The notes under the pieces: generated by a model
The model's input: the letters and a program-made list of their open reading frames with translations, nothing else
Told to the model about the DNA's origin: nothing
Database searches by the model: none
In this document: positions 42,594 through 51,386 of the stretch, one piece after another
How the letters are laid out: every line of letters begins with the position of its first letter
How positions within the stretch are numbered: the first letter of the stretch is position 1
Position numbers and translations under genes: made by a program
Source: an uncultured Erysipelotrichaceae bacterium
GTDB taxonomy: Bacteria; Bacillota_I; Bacilli_A; Erysipelotrichales; Erysipelotrichaceae
Assembly (NCBI GenBank): GCA_947385085.1
Contig: CANDJN010000001.1
Span: forward strand, 106,697-170,696
Length of the DNA: 64,000 bases
Direction of reading: 5' to 3'

Positions 42594-43175
42594 ATGCTAA
42601 TGAGTGAACGACCTGATTTGGATATAACATTAGATAGTAAAACGTTTCAAGAATATTATTATTTAAAAGCCGAGCTTGTTGCCTTTTGCCGCATGCATTG
42701 TTTATCCACATCCGGGGGAAAATTAGAACTCACAGAAAGGATAGCGAGGTTCTTAGATACCGGGGTAAGAGATTGTCCTACACAGGCTGTAAAAAAGCCA
42801 AAAACAGCGGATGTGATCACATTGGATACAATCATCGAAACAAATTTTGTATGTTCGCAAAAGCATCGAGCATTTTATCAAGAACACATCGGAAACAGCT
42901 TTTCCTTTAACGTTGGATTTCAAAAATGGTTAAAGAGCAACGCAGGAAAAACCTATCGGGATTCCATTGGTGCTTATTATCAAATATTAGCTAATAAGAA
43001 GAAAAATAAAACAGTGATTGATAAGCAATTTGAATATAATACCTACATCAGAGATTTCTTTGCGGACAATCAAGATAAGAGCTTAAAACAGGCAATCCAG
43101 TGCTGGAAATATAAGAAGAGCTTAAAGGGACATAATCGGTATGAAAAAGAAGATTTGATTGTGTTATCTCAGTGA
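42594..43175 (+). CDS. SAP-domain protein (DUF6434-like C-terminus)
   Basis: The 193-residue protein begins with a SAP-type helix pair (LKAELVAFCRMHCLSTSGGKLELTERIARFL, quoted only in description; residues about 24-55). It continues with a domain holding FSFNVGFQKWLKSNAGKTY and YIRDFFADNQDK, a pattern known from uncharacterised Bacillota proteins. SAP helices usually bind DNA, so a DNA-related role is possible but unproven. Start ATG 42594 is four nt from AAGGAG; ATG 42600 is an alternative. It lies at the head of a patch of gene remnants. Confidence 0.75.
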   Translation: MLMSERPDLDITLDSKTFQEYYYLKAELVAFCRMHCLSTSGGKLELTERIARFLDTGVRDCPTQAVKKPKTADVITLDTIIETNFVCSQKHRAFYQEHIGNSFSFNVGFQKWLKSNAGKTYRDSIGAYYQILANKKKNKTVIDKQFEYNTYIRDFFADNQDKSLKQAIQCWKYKKSLKGHNRYEKEDLIVLSQ

Positions 43176-43215
43176 TTTATTACAATTCGTAAAAATGTTT
43201 GGAGGAATCATTTTA

Positions 43216-43543
43216 ATAAAGAAATTATTTACTGCTATTAGAAAAAATGATAGAGGAAGTTAAAAATATAATTTCGATGAAACCCGAATTAGTGAATTGT
43301 ATCGCAAAACAACCTCCCAAGAAAGATGATGGACAGTCTCCATTGCAGGTAGCATTAAAAACAGGAAACTTCGAGACTGCCGAATATTTAATCAATATGG
43401 GGGCAGATTTGAATTTCATGGAAGATTTCACTTGCTGTAATACTTGGAGAACCCCTGTTGTACATGATGCAATCAATGCAGTAGGGACACGATTTACAAT
43501 TTATGAGGTGATTGTCATGGAGTGTAAAGAATGTTATAGTTGA
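43216..43543 (+). pseudogene. Ankyrin-repeat protein remnant
   Basis: A GGAGGAATC site precedes a frame beginning near 43216 (no standard start) whose first residues KKLFTAIRKNDR run out of frame at about 43250. The next frame continues smoothly with EEVKNIISMKPELVN and an ankyrin repeat (QSPLQVALKTGNFETAEYLI). After INAV at about 43488 the sequence no longer looks like an ankyrin protein and stops at 43543. A small deletion at the front and a loss at the back explain this best. Confidence 0.6.
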
Positions 43544-43692
43544 ATTCAAGATAAAAAGCCTTTAGCAGGAGATCTTACTTGCTTGGAAAGTCATGTTCAA
43601 TAAATCTGCGGTGAGTGTGGTGATGTATTTGTATTGATGAGCACTCTAAACGCAAACTGCGCAGATGGAATTTTCCTTTTTCAACCTTTTAC

Positions 43693-43998
43693 ATGGCAGA
43701 ATTATATTTAAGAACCGCGGATTATATAGCAAAGAGATGCTGCGGCATATATGAAATCATTAGTAAAACAGGAAGAAAATCCTATAAAATATTTATTGAT
43801 GATGACCAGTTACAAGGGTATTTAAAACAGAACAAGGATAAAAAATGCACGAATCATAAAGCAGTATATCGAGCAAAAGAATATAGGGAATTTCCAAACA
43901 CACAAATTAGAAAGCTTACCAAGCAAGAGGCAGCCGATTATTGGCATAGAAACAAAGATCAAGTTCAATCAATATTAAACTGTGATGATCTGTCATAA
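43693..43998 (+). CDS. Small basic protein, unknown, possibly 5'-truncated
   Basis: The 101-residue frame is hydrophilic and Lys/Tyr-rich, with RTADYIAKRCCGIYEII at the front and a TKQEAADYWHRNKDQVQ helix at the end. There is no clear ribosome site before the ATG (CCTTTTTAC), so the real start may be lost. No family is recognised. It stands in the remnant patch before tRNA-Glu and could itself be decayed. Confidence 0.45.
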   Translation: MAELYLRTADYIAKRCCGIYEIISKTGRKSYKIFIDDDQLQGYLKQNKDKKCTNHKAVYRAKEYREFPNTQIRKLTKQEAADYWHRNKDQVQSILNCDDLS

Positions 43999-44289
43999 AA
44001 TACAATATGAAGGAACCTGTTTATAAAACTGATTGCTTATAGCGGTAGGTGAAATGCTCATGGCTAGTATCTAAAAGCGCTAAGCAGCTGGAAAATCACT
44101 GCCAGTTCATTGAATATGTTTTAATCAAAGATGATGAAAGGAAATTGATTGAAAATTGTCTGTGTGTTGTATGAGTTTATCAATTGCATTTGGAAGTTTA
44201 TATTAATCTTCAAAAAAAATGTGATAACTCATAGCGTTAATAAAAATAAGATTTCACATTGAATTGTCAAAAGCGTGAGGTGATTCTTG
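43999..44289 (+). other. Gap with a short protein fragment
   Basis: About 34 codons in one frame near 44060-44175 (VSKSAKQLENHCQFIEYV and on to a TGA) look like the end of a broken gene. The rest, including an A8 run near 44214, shows nothing recognisable. Confidence 0.3.
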
Positions 44290-44510
44290 ATGGAATATAT
44301 CATTGAATTTCTGTTAGGGGTCGTCTTTGAAACAGGAACGGATATCCGAAAAATAAACAGGTACCGGAACGGCTCTGATATTTATGAATTTCCATATTTG
44401 GACTATTCTTTATTGCGGTGACCGGTTTAATCTTTTTCCTTGGTTTTGTAATGCTGAAGAAGTATTTGCTTGTAGGAGTGCTGTTGATACTGTTGGGAAT
44501 GTTTTTTTAG
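44290..44510 (+). pseudogene. Small membrane protein remnant
   Basis: A good ribosome site (GTGAGGTGATTC) precedes ATG 44290, which opens 44 codons beginning EYIIEFLLGVVFETG and ending at TGA 44422-44424. The membrane part continues in another frame as two hydrophobic helices (IFGLFFIAVTGLIFF and YLLVGVLLILLG) to TAG 44508-44510. More than one frame change is needed between the halves. Small proteins of this design are common in Bacillota but without known function. Confidence 0.5.
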
Positions 44511-44644
44511 ATTATGGGAATCAGGATATTTAGAAACATATAACCATAAGAATGCAGATGACGATAAATGAGGAAACAGAATGAAAAAAACGCGTCCATG
44601 ATAAAACCTCGTTATTCGTATTCATATGAAAATTCAAATTTTTC

Positions 44645-44673
44645 TTGAATTTATCTTTCATTTACAGTATAAT
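44645..44673 (+). promoter_or_regulatory. tRNA-Glu promoter
   Basis: TTGAAT (44645-44650) and TATAAT (44668-44673) with 17-nt spacing, 17 nt before the tRNA. Confidence 0.8.
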
Positions 44674-44690
44674 AAACGAGCACCACAAAT

Positions 44691-44765
44691 GGCGTGTTCG
44701 GCAAGCGGTTAAGCCACAGCCCTCTCAAGGCTGTATCACGGGTTCGATTCCCGTACACGCTACCA
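44691..44765 (+). tRNA. tRNA-Glu (anticodon CTC)
   Basis: The 75 nt fold into a full cloverleaf. The acceptor stem is GGCGTGT/ACACGCT with one G-T pair and encoded ACCA end. The D arm contains AAGCGGTTAA, the anticodon stem is CAGCC/GGCTG with loop CTCTCAA, and the T arm is ACGGG/CCCGT with loop TTCGATT. The anticodon CTC reads the Glu codon GAG. The short variable loop rules out tRNA-Leu. It has its own promoter and terminator, so it is a single-gene unit. Confidence 0.95.
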
Positions 44766-44775
44766 TGTTGAAAAT

Positions 44776-44801
44776 AAAGTCTGAATAATCGGACTTTTTT
44801 T
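44776..44801 (+). terminator. tRNA-Glu terminator
   Basis: AAAGTCTG (44776-44783) pairs with CGGACTTT (44790-44797) with one wobble and a 6-nt loop, followed by T residues. Confidence 0.85.
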
Positions 44802-44976
44802 ATGCTTGTGAATAAGGGATGAATAAGGGATAAACAGATGAAAATCATGGTATCATTTAGAATACAGATTTGCTATTCTAATGCGTGATTTATGATAAAT
44901 GGGGTAGGATAATGATAAAAAGCGTACTATCAGCGTTTGGAATTTTATGCTATAATGTGCAAAAGGAGAGAACGCT

Positions 44977-45348
44977 ATGAAATATTTAACATATTTTACC
45001 TTTAGTCTATGCTTTTTCTTAAACGCCTGCTCTGCTTCTCAAGCAGAAGCCATTCACAATATTAATGCGGCGCAGGGCAAAGCGATGATGGATGATGAAG
45101 ATGTGATTGTTTTAGATGTTCGCACAAAGGAAGAATTTGCGGATGGTCATGTTCCTAATGCCAAAAATCTTCCTCTGAGTGAGATCGAGAAAGCCGAAAC
45201 GCTATTTGAAAAGGATGACAAGCTGATTGTTTATTGTCGCAGTGGAGCGCGCAGTTCACAAGCCGCTCAGTCTTTATCAAAGGCAGGCTTTACCGATATT
45301 TACGATATGGGCGGCATTCAAGACTGGCCGTACGACGTTGTCAAGTAG
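44977..45348 (+). CDS. Rhodanese-domain lipoprotein
   Basis: The 123-residue protein has a lipoprotein-like signal (hydrophobic to LNAC, C18) and one rhodanese domain. The domain shows VIVLDVRTKEEFADGHVPNAKNLP (described from about residue 43) and the active-site loop with C87 in YCRSGARSS. Rhodaneses pass sulfur between thiols; an exported one may act in thiol redox or cyanide/sulfide handling. The start follows AAAGGAGAG and a -10 TATAAT is at 44951-44956. The Asn in the lipobox is unusual, so it might instead be cleaved as a plain signal. Confidence 0.88.
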   Translation: MKYLTYFTFSLCFFLNACSASQAEAIHNINAAQGKAMMDDEDVIVLDVRTKEEFADGHVPNAKNLPLSEIEKAETLFEKDDKLIVYCRSGARSSQAAQSLSKAGFTDIYDMGGIQDWPYDVVK

Positions 45349-45377
45349 TAGGAAAGAAATTTGTTTTCCTTTTTAAT

Positions 45378-45415
45378 AAAAGGTAGTGGACATTGCTTTA
45401 TCCGCTACCTTTTTC
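45378..45415. terminator. Bidirectional terminator between rhodanese and nptA genes
   Basis: AAAAGGTAGTGGA (45378-45390) pairs with TCCGCTACCTTTT (45401-45413) with one wobble. T-rich tracts follow on both strands, serving the two convergent genes. Confidence 0.8.
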
Positions 45416-45436
45416 TTCATTAAGATTTATTTTTAA

Positions 45437-47137
45437 CTATACTCCTTGTTCTAATATTTTAATGGCGATATCGTGTTCATAAGCGTGAGTATCGCTGTTG
45501 GCTTCCTTTACAATGTTAAAGATATGATCACCGATACGCTCCAATGTCGCAAGTATATCCACAAAGACACTTGCCGCAACAGAAGATGTGCATTCTTTGG
45601 CTGCCATGCGTTTAAAGTGACGCTCACGGGCTTTTTCCTCAACAAGATCAAGATAATTCTCTTTATCCAGCAATTCTTTTAATGCTGATTCATCATGTTC
45701 CATGAAATAGGTGAGAGCGAGTTTGTTCATCTCTAAGACGGTGTCATACATTTCATTAATATCGCTGATGGCATGCTTGGAGAATAATCCCTTGTCGTCA
45801 TATGCCAGTTCATAGAATTCATTTAGATTCATCGTTAAATCACCGACACGTTCAATATTCTTAATAACCTGCATTGTAGCGATGAAATCGTCCGTGTCCG
45901 TTTCACTTAATTTTTCATGAGCAATCTGCATCAAATAGCCGGTGATTTTGGAATCCAGTGAATTGATCGCATCTTCATATTGACGGGAGATTCCTTTATA
46001 CTTGCCTGACTGCTTATTAAAGTAACTTTGACTGGCACTAATGCATTCCGTAGCCAATTCGCCCATTTTCAGCGTTACCTGCTTGGATACGCCCAAGGCA
46101 CCTGATGGCAAGGATTCTGCCAGCTTTGGATCCAAAATTTCCACATTGACATCGATTTTCTCTTCTTCGCCCGGAAGTATTTTTTTAATAAAGGAAACGA
46201 AGGTTTTGATAAAGGGATAAGCGAACAAAGCGATTACCACGGCACGTATAATGGTGGCCAAAGCGATTTGCATCATTGGTGATATATGATAGGTGAGCGA
46301 GAGATACTCAATGAAATTCGCATAGGGATGCAGCAATAACATAAAGATGATGGCACCTATAACATTGTACAGGACATTGATCGCCGCTGCTCGCTTAGCG
46401 GAAATACTGCCGCCGATACTAGCAATAACGGCGGTAATCGTTGTACCGATATTCGCTCCTAAAACAAGCGGTAATGCGGCGGTCAAACTTAGGGCGCCGG
46501 CATCGTATATCTTTTGAACGATACCGATCATCGCACTGGAGGATTGAACCAAGGCTGTCATAACTACCCCGGTCAATAAGCCCAAAATCGGCTGTTTTGC
46601 CATGGCGGCTGCCAAGGATGCAAACATTTCTGTCTGTCCCAGCATGGACAATTCATCGCCCATTAACCGCAAGCCGAAGAACAGCATTCCAAAGCCAAGC
46701 AATATCTGTCCACCGTAAACGATTTTCTTGCGCTTGGCAAACAAAAATACCAATACACCGAGGAAGACAAAATACAGAGCGAACGCTTCCACCTTTAAAC
46801 CGATTAAAAACGAAGTGACGGTGGTACCGATATTAGCGCCGATGATAATGCCAACCGATTGTTCCAAGGTCATGAGCCCGGCACGGACAAAGCTGATCGC
46901 GATTGCACTTGTCGCAGAGGATGATTGAATAAATACTGTAATGATGGCACCTACAAGCATACCCTTCCAGGGTTTATTCGTGTATTTATCAATGTAATCA
47001 CTCAATTTACTGCCGGCAATGCTCTTTAATCCATCACCCATAAATTCAATGCCAAATAAGAATAAAGCCAATCCACCGATGATAGAATCCCAGCGGATGG
47101 AAATATCCATGGCTGCTTCACTCGCAATTAATAACAT
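45437..47137 (-). CDS. nptA: Na+/phosphate cotransporter (NptA/YjbB type) with PhoU-like domain
   Basis: The 566-residue protein imports phosphate with sodium. The membrane half has the duplicated Na/Pi signature, QSSSATSAI in the first repeat and QSSSAMIGI in the second, each followed later by GANIGTTVT or GANIGTTIT. The C-terminal 200 residues form a PhoU-like helical domain (DSKITGYLMQIAHEKLSE and NIERVGDLTMNLNE). Start ATG 47137 follows TAGGAGGAAC; a longer frame reaching 47245 is rejected. No pst or phoU gene is near. Confidence 0.93.
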   Translation of the reverse strand: MLLIASEAAMDISIRWDSIIGGLALFLFGIEFMGDGLKSIAGSKLSDYIDKYTNKPWKGMLVGAIITVFIQSSSATSAIAISFVRAGLMTLEQSVGIIIGANIGTTVTSFLIGLKVEAFALYFVFLGVLVFLFAKRKKIVYGGQILLGFGMLFFGLRLMGDELSMLGQTEMFASLAAAMAKQPILGLLTGVVMTALVQSSSAMIGIVQKIYDAGALSLTAALPLVLGANIGTTITAVIASIGGSISAKRAAAINVLYNVIGAIIFMLLLHPYANFIEYLSLTYHISPMMQIALATIIRAVVIALFAYPFIKTFVSFIKKILPGEEEKIDVNVEILDPKLAESLPSGALGVSKQVTLKMGELATECISASQSYFNKQSGKYKGISRQYEDAINSLDSKITGYLMQIAHEKLSETDTDDFIATMQVIKNIERVGDLTMNLNEFYELAYDDKGLFSKHAISDINEMYDTVLEMNKLALTYFMEHDESALKELLDKENYLDLVEEKARERHFKRMAAKECTSSVAASVFVDILATLERIGDHIFNIVKEANSDTHAYEHDIAIKILEQGV

Positions 47138-47360
47138 AAATGTTCCTCCTAAAGAAGATACCTTTATTTTATCAGAAATTCTACAGTGTGTATATTCATT
47201 TTGATGGAAATTATGGTATGACTTTAAAGTACTGGAGGAAAGCATCGGCGCAAAGTGACCTTTTTTGCTAGAAAAATGCGGCTTTGCTGGGCAAAGAAGG
47301 CATCAGTGTGATAAAATAAGAAGGGGTTATAAGATCAAATAAGAAAAGAAGTGAAAATGC

Positions 47361-47828
47361 ATGGAAATCAATGTGATGAATCAGAGCGGGGAGGCGAAAT
47401 GGAGTCGCTATAAGCGTGATTTTATGGTTATTGCCCAGCGGTGTGAGAATGTTTTGAGATTATCTGAGCATCGGTGCGTTTCCGTGATTTTTGTGACTGC
47501 GGATCAGATTCATGAAATCAACCGCGATTATCGTCATGTCGATCGCGCTACCGATGTGATTTCCTTTGCGCTTGGCGATAGTGAGGATGATTACGAGATG
47601 ATCGAGGGCAGTGAGGAATTGGGGGATATTTTTATCAATGTGCAAGCGATTGTGGATCAAGCAGCTTCCTATGGTCACAGTATGCGTCGTGAGGTGTGTT
47701 TTTTATTTACTCATGGTTTACTGCATCTTTGCGGCTATGATCATATGACTAAGCAAGAGGAAACGGAGATGTTTCACTTACAGGATGTGATATTGGATGA
47801 AATCGTTCCTAAAAAGATACGTGGATAA
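47361..47828 (+). CDS. ybeY: Endoribonuclease/rRNA maturation factor YbeY
   Basis: The 155-residue zinc protein helps mature 16S rRNA and ribosome quality control. The metal site is HGLLHLCGYDH, with H118, H122 and H128. It begins the ybeY-dgkA-cdd-era-recO cluster, as in Bacillus. An extended -10 (TG then TAAAAT at 47312-47317) may drive the operon. The 3' end overlaps dgkA by 32 nt. Confidence 0.95.
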   Translation: MEINVMNQSGEAKWSRYKRDFMVIAQRCENVLRLSEHRCVSVIFVTADQIHEINRDYRHVDRATDVISFALGDSEDDYEMIEGSEELGDIFINVQAIVDQAASYGHSMRREVCFLFTHGLLHLCGYDHMTKQEETEMFHLQDVILDEIVPKKIRG

Positions 47829-48156
47829 GTTTGCTCATGCAATATGCGGGCTGTTTCATGGCTTGTGGCATGATCGCAGTATCACCCTGCAGTTTTTTAA
47901 TGGCATCTGTGTTATTTTGATTTGTGCCTGCTTAAGACTGCGTCCCCATGAATGGGTGATCATTATGGCAATGATTCTTATGGTAATCAGTGCGGAATTT
48001 ATTAATAGTGCCTTGGAGGAATGTTGCGACAAGCTGTTTCCTCAGTACGATGAACGGGCGAAAAAGATTAAGGATTACAGTGCAGCAGCGGTTTTGCTGC
48101 TGAGCATTCTGGCGGCATTGGTGGGAATTTATGTGATCGGAGGTAAATTGTGGTGA
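47797..48156 (+). CDS. dgkA: DgkA-family lipid kinase (undecaprenol or diacylglycerol kinase)
   Basis: The 119-residue membrane kinase has three helices and the family motif ISAEFINSALEECCDKL, with glutamates for metal and ATP binding, then KKIKDYSAAAVLL. Gram-positive members phosphorylate undecaprenol to recycle the cell-wall lipid carrier. Its start lies inside ybeY, and its own end overlaps cdd by 7 nt, so translation is chained. There is no clear strong ribosome site at 47797, which supports coupling. Confidence 0.9.
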   Translation: MKSFLKRYVDKFAHAICGLFHGLWHDRSITLQFFNGICVILICACLRLRPHEWVIIMAMILMVISAEFINSALEECCDKLFPQYDERAKKIKDYSAAAVLLLSILAALVGIYVIGGKLW

Positions 48157-48554
48157 AAGAAGAATTGTTAAAAAGAGCATGGAAAGCGATGGAAAACGCT
48201 TATGCGCCTTATTCAAATTTTCATGTCGGAGCTTGTGTTTTATGTCGTGATGGACAATTTTATATCGGCGCCAACATTGAAAATGCAGCGTATGGAGTGA
48301 CCATCTGTGCGGAGCGTAACGCGTTATTTGCGGCATATTCCAACGGTCAGCGTAAGGATGACATCGTCGCATTGGCAATTGTGAGTGATGGCGAGCGGAT
48401 TGCGACGCCATGTGGCGCATGCCGTCAGGTGATCAGTGAATTGATTTCGCGAAGTGCGCCGATTTATCTAGCTTCTAAGAGTGAGCAACTGGATACCAAC
48501 ATTCAGGAATTATTGCCGATGTCTTTTTCTGATGAGGATTTAAATCATGTATAA
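48150..48554 (+). CDS. cdd: Cytidine deaminase
   Basis: The 134-residue enzyme converts cytidine and deoxycytidine to uridine forms for pyrimidine salvage. Its zinc site is CAE (C53, E55) and PCGAC (C88, C91). GTG 48150 lies six nt after GGAGG, and a second GTG follows directly. It sits between dgkA and era and overlaps era by 8 nt. Confidence 0.95.
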   Translation: MVKEELLKRAWKAMENAYAPYSNFHVGACVLCRDGQFYIGANIENAAYGVTICAERNALFAAYSNGQRKDDIVALAIVSDGERIATPCGACRQVISELISRSAPIYLASKSEQLDTNIQELLPMSFSDEDLNHV

Positions 48555-49434
48555 ATCCGGATTCATTGCGATCATCGGACGACCCAATGCCGGAAAAAGC
48601 ACATTGTTAAATGCGCTGTTACAGGAAAAGGTAGCGATTACTTCACCTAAGCCGCAGACCACTCGTGATAATGTGATGGGGGTGTTGACCATGCGGGATG
48701 CACAGCTTATTTTTACCGATACGCCTGGCATCCATAAGCCGCATCATCAATTGGGGAAACATTTGAATCGCAGTGCCTATACAGCAATGGATGAAGCTGA
48801 TCTTAATTATGTCATTATTGATGTGACAAAGCCCTTTGGCCGCGGCGATGAATTTCTGCTATCACGGCTACAGGGGAGTGAAGTACCAACCTTTTTAATC
48901 GTCAATAAAATTGATCAACTGTCCAGAGAAAAACTGATTCATGAATTGAGTGAATGGCAAACGCGCTTTCCTTTTTCTGAGATCATACCAATCTCAGCGT
49001 TGAAAAAGGATAATCTGGAACAGCTGTTACAGGTGACGTTGAGCTATTTAAAGGAAGGCACACAGTATTTTCCTGAATCAATGGTAACCGATCATAACGA
49101 AGCGTTTCAAATCGGTGAAATCATTCGGGAAAAGGTCTTGTATAAAACCGAGGAGGAGATTCCTCATTCGGTAGCGGTGGTGTTGGAAGCGATGGAATCC
49201 AATGAAAGCCACATTGACATCCGTGCTCTGATTATTGTGGAACGACAGTCGCAAAAGGGCATTTTGATCGGCAAGCAGGGAGCGATGATTCGCTCGATAC
49301 GCTTAGCAGCTCAGAAGGAATTAAAGCAGAAACTCGGCAAACGCGTGGAATTGGAGCTTTATGTGCGAGTGGAAAAGAACTGGCGCAATCGCAGTAATAA
49401 GCTGATGCAGCTTGGATATGGTGATGATGAATAA
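48547..49434 (+). CDS. era: GTPase Era
   Basis: The 295-residue GTPase binds 16S rRNA during 30S assembly. It has P-loop GRPNAGKS (11-18), switch region QTTRDNVMG, DTPGIHKP and NKID. A C-terminal KH domain follows, with GILIGKQGAMIRSI. The start overlaps cdd and the end overlaps recO, so the cluster is a single translational chain. Confidence 0.97.
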   Translation: MYKSGFIAIIGRPNAGKSTLLNALLQEKVAITSPKPQTTRDNVMGVLTMRDAQLIFTDTPGIHKPHHQLGKHLNRSAYTAMDEADLNYVIIDVTKPFGRGDEFLLSRLQGSEVPTFLIVNKIDQLSREKLIHELSEWQTRFPFSEIIPISALKKDNLEQLLQVTLSYLKEGTQYFPESMVTDHNEAFQIGEIIREKVLYKTEEEIPHSVAVVLEAMESNESHIDIRALIIVERQSQKGILIGKQGAMIRSIRLAAQKELKQKLGKRVELELYVRVEKNWRNRSNKLMQLGYGDDE

Positions 49435-50167
49435 AGCAATCGAAGGAATTGTATTGGGAAATCGTGATTATCGAGAACATGATGGAATTATTACGATCTG
49501 TACCCAAAAGGACGGGATACAGTCTTTGGTGGCGCGAGGGGTTCGGCGCATATCCAGTAAAAATAGCGCAGTGGTCCAAGTATTTACCCATGCACGTTTC
49601 TTCGTGGATTTTCACGAGCAGCACAGCATGCATACAATGCGAACCGCTGATATACTGAACAGTTATCATCGCATACGTGCAGATCTGGAAAAGCAGGCTG
49701 TCGGTTCTGTTATGCTGGAATGTATTGAAAAATCCGATTGGGATGAAGAAACGTTTGCTTTTCTAAATCAAGCGCTTTTATATCTGGATCAAAGCGAGGA
49801 ACAGTATGCGCTATTGGCATTGTTTTTTTCGAGTATGAACCGCAAACTGGGAATCGAACCGTATGCGGATGGCTGTGTCCGCTGTCAAAGGAGCGATGAA
49901 ATCTGCGCCATATCGCTGTATCATGGTGGATTTGTATGCAGGAATTGCTACAACGCACAGCGCGATACACGCTATGATAAGACGGACTTAAAATCATTTC
50001 GCTTGTTGTGTCATGCGCCGTTTTCACAGTATCATCGCTTGGCAAAGCTTCAGCCGTGGAGCTATGAGCATGTGCTGATGATGTATCGTTTTTTTGCGGA
50101 ATACAGCGGCATTCGCATTCAAAGCATGCGTTTTTTCAATCACTTACAGAAATTATCAGGGAGGTAA
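49424..50167 (+). CDS. recO: DNA repair protein RecO
   Basis: The 247-residue protein loads RecA with RecF and RecR and anneals single strands. It has an N-terminal OB fold (EGIVLGNRDYREHDGIITI) and a zinc site CVRC with CRNC. A helical C-terminal part follows. The start at ATG 49424 overlaps the end of era by 11 nt; ATG 49427 is possible too. Confidence 0.92.
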   Translation: MMNKAIEGIVLGNRDYREHDGIITICTQKDGIQSLVARGVRRISSKNSAVVQVFTHARFFVDFHEQHSMHTMRTADILNSYHRIRADLEKQAVGSVMLECIEKSDWDEETFAFLNQALLYLDQSEEQYALLALFFSSMNRKLGIEPYADGCVRCQRSDEICAISLYHGGFVCRNCYNAQRDTRYDKTDLKSFRLLCHAPFSQYHRLAKLQPWSYEHVLMMYRFFAEYSGIRIQSMRFFNHLQKLSGR

Positions 50168-50171
50168 ATAG

Positions 50172-51116
50172 ATGAATATTGCAGTATTAGAGCCACTTGG
50201 ATTATCCCAAGCGGCATTGGAAAAAATATTTAATGAAAGGATGCCTAAGGAGGCGCGAATTACTTATTATCCGGATCGCAAGGAGGATGTAGAGACGTTA
50301 GTGGAACGCTCCAAGGATGCGGAGATCGTCGTGTTGAGCAATTTGCCTTATCCAAAGGAAGTGATTGAGCGATGTCCGAAGTTAAAAGCGATTATGGTTG
50401 CCTTTACCGGGGTCGATCATATCGCTATCGAGACTTGTCATGAGCGCCATATTACAGTATGTAACTGTTCAGGCTATGCGGATTCAGCAGTGGCTGATTT
50501 GGTGTTTGGCATGGTGATCTCCTTTTATCGCAGCCTTGCCGCCTGTGATCAACGATCACGCAAACACGGTACGAAGGATGGCTTAATGGGGATGGAATTG
50601 GAAAATAAAATATTTGGGATCATCGGAGCCGGTAAGATCGGCACTCACGTAGGGGTGATTGCCAATGCGTTTGGTGCGAAAGTGCTTGCTTATTCACGCA
50701 CAGAGAGATATCATCGCGATTTGACCTATGTTTCACTGGATGAACTATTGACAAAATCAGATATAGTATCCCTTCATGTTCCCGCTACGAAAGATACATA
50801 TCACATGATTGGAGAACGGGAATTGGGGTTGATGAAGCAAAATGCATTGCTCGTCAATACCGCTCGCGGATCGGTTGTTGATGAAAATGCGTTAGCACAA
50901 GCGCTGATACAAGGGCGAATTGGCGGCGCATGTATTGATGTGTTAGAACAGGAACCGCCATTCGATGAAGATCATCCTATACTTCATGCGCCCAATGTGG
51001 TCATCACACCGCATATTGGTTATGCGACAGTAGAAGCAATGGAAAAACGGGCAGAAATTTTATCATATAATATTAAAGCTTACATGGAGGGAACACCCAT
51101 TCATGTCATTCAATAA
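50172..51116 (+). CDS. D-2-hydroxyacid dehydrogenase (NAD-dependent)
   Basis: The 314-residue enzyme interconverts a 2-keto acid and a D-2-hydroxy acid. The Rossmann NAD site is GIIGAGKIG. The catalytic Arg, Glu and His lie in NTARGSVVD, VLEQEPP and TPHIGYAT. The substrate cannot be told from sequence; lactate, glycerate or hydroxyisocaproate types are possible. It starts 4 nt after recO behind GGGAGG, so it is part of that operon, and a strong terminator follows. Confidence 0.9.
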   Translation: MNIAVLEPLGLSQAALEKIFNERMPKEARITYYPDRKEDVETLVERSKDAEIVVLSNLPYPKEVIERCPKLKAIMVAFTGVDHIAIETCHERHITVCNCSGYADSAVADLVFGMVISFYRSLAACDQRSRKHGTKDGLMGMELENKIFGIIGAGKIGTHVGVIANAFGAKVLAYSRTERYHRDLTYVSLDELLTKSDIVSLHVPATKDTYHMIGERELGLMKQNALLVNTARGSVVDENALAQALIQGRIGGACIDVLEQEPPFDEDHPILHAPNVVITPHIGYATVEAMEKRAEILSYNIKAYMEGTPIHVIQ

Positions 51117-51202
51117 GGAATCTTTCTAGTTCTCATTTAAGAGCTTCCCGTATGATTTTCATAGGAAATATGCATATCAAGAGATAGATTTGATCAATTT
51201 TT

Positions 51203-51230
51203 AAAAGCAATCACACAGATTGCTTTTTTT
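51203..51230 (+). terminator. Terminator of the ybeY-to-dehydrogenase operon
   Basis: AAAAGCAATC (51203-51212) pairs with GATTGCTTTT (51218-51227) around ACACA, followed by T residues. Confidence 0.9.
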
Positions 51231-51306
51231 TGCCATCATCAAAAATAAGCAAAATAATAACCAAAAAGCAATAAAAGCTCTTTTGTTAAAAATAAGAAAT
51301 TTTTCA

Positions 51307-51335
51307 TTGACAAGCACACAAAAAGAGTGTATATA
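51307..51335 (+). promoter_or_regulatory. glyS promoter
   Basis: TTGACA (51307-51312) and TATATA (51330-51335) with 17-nt spacing. Overlapping -10 candidates extend to 51339. Confidence 0.75.
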
Positions 51336-51386
51336 TTATAGTGTATTTTTATATCTATTTTTATGTTATAAGGATAAAGAGTGTAG

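Noticed and set aside
44691..44765. tRNA-Leu reading of the tRNA gene
   Set aside because: The variable loop is short, and anticodon CTC pairs with GAG (Glu).
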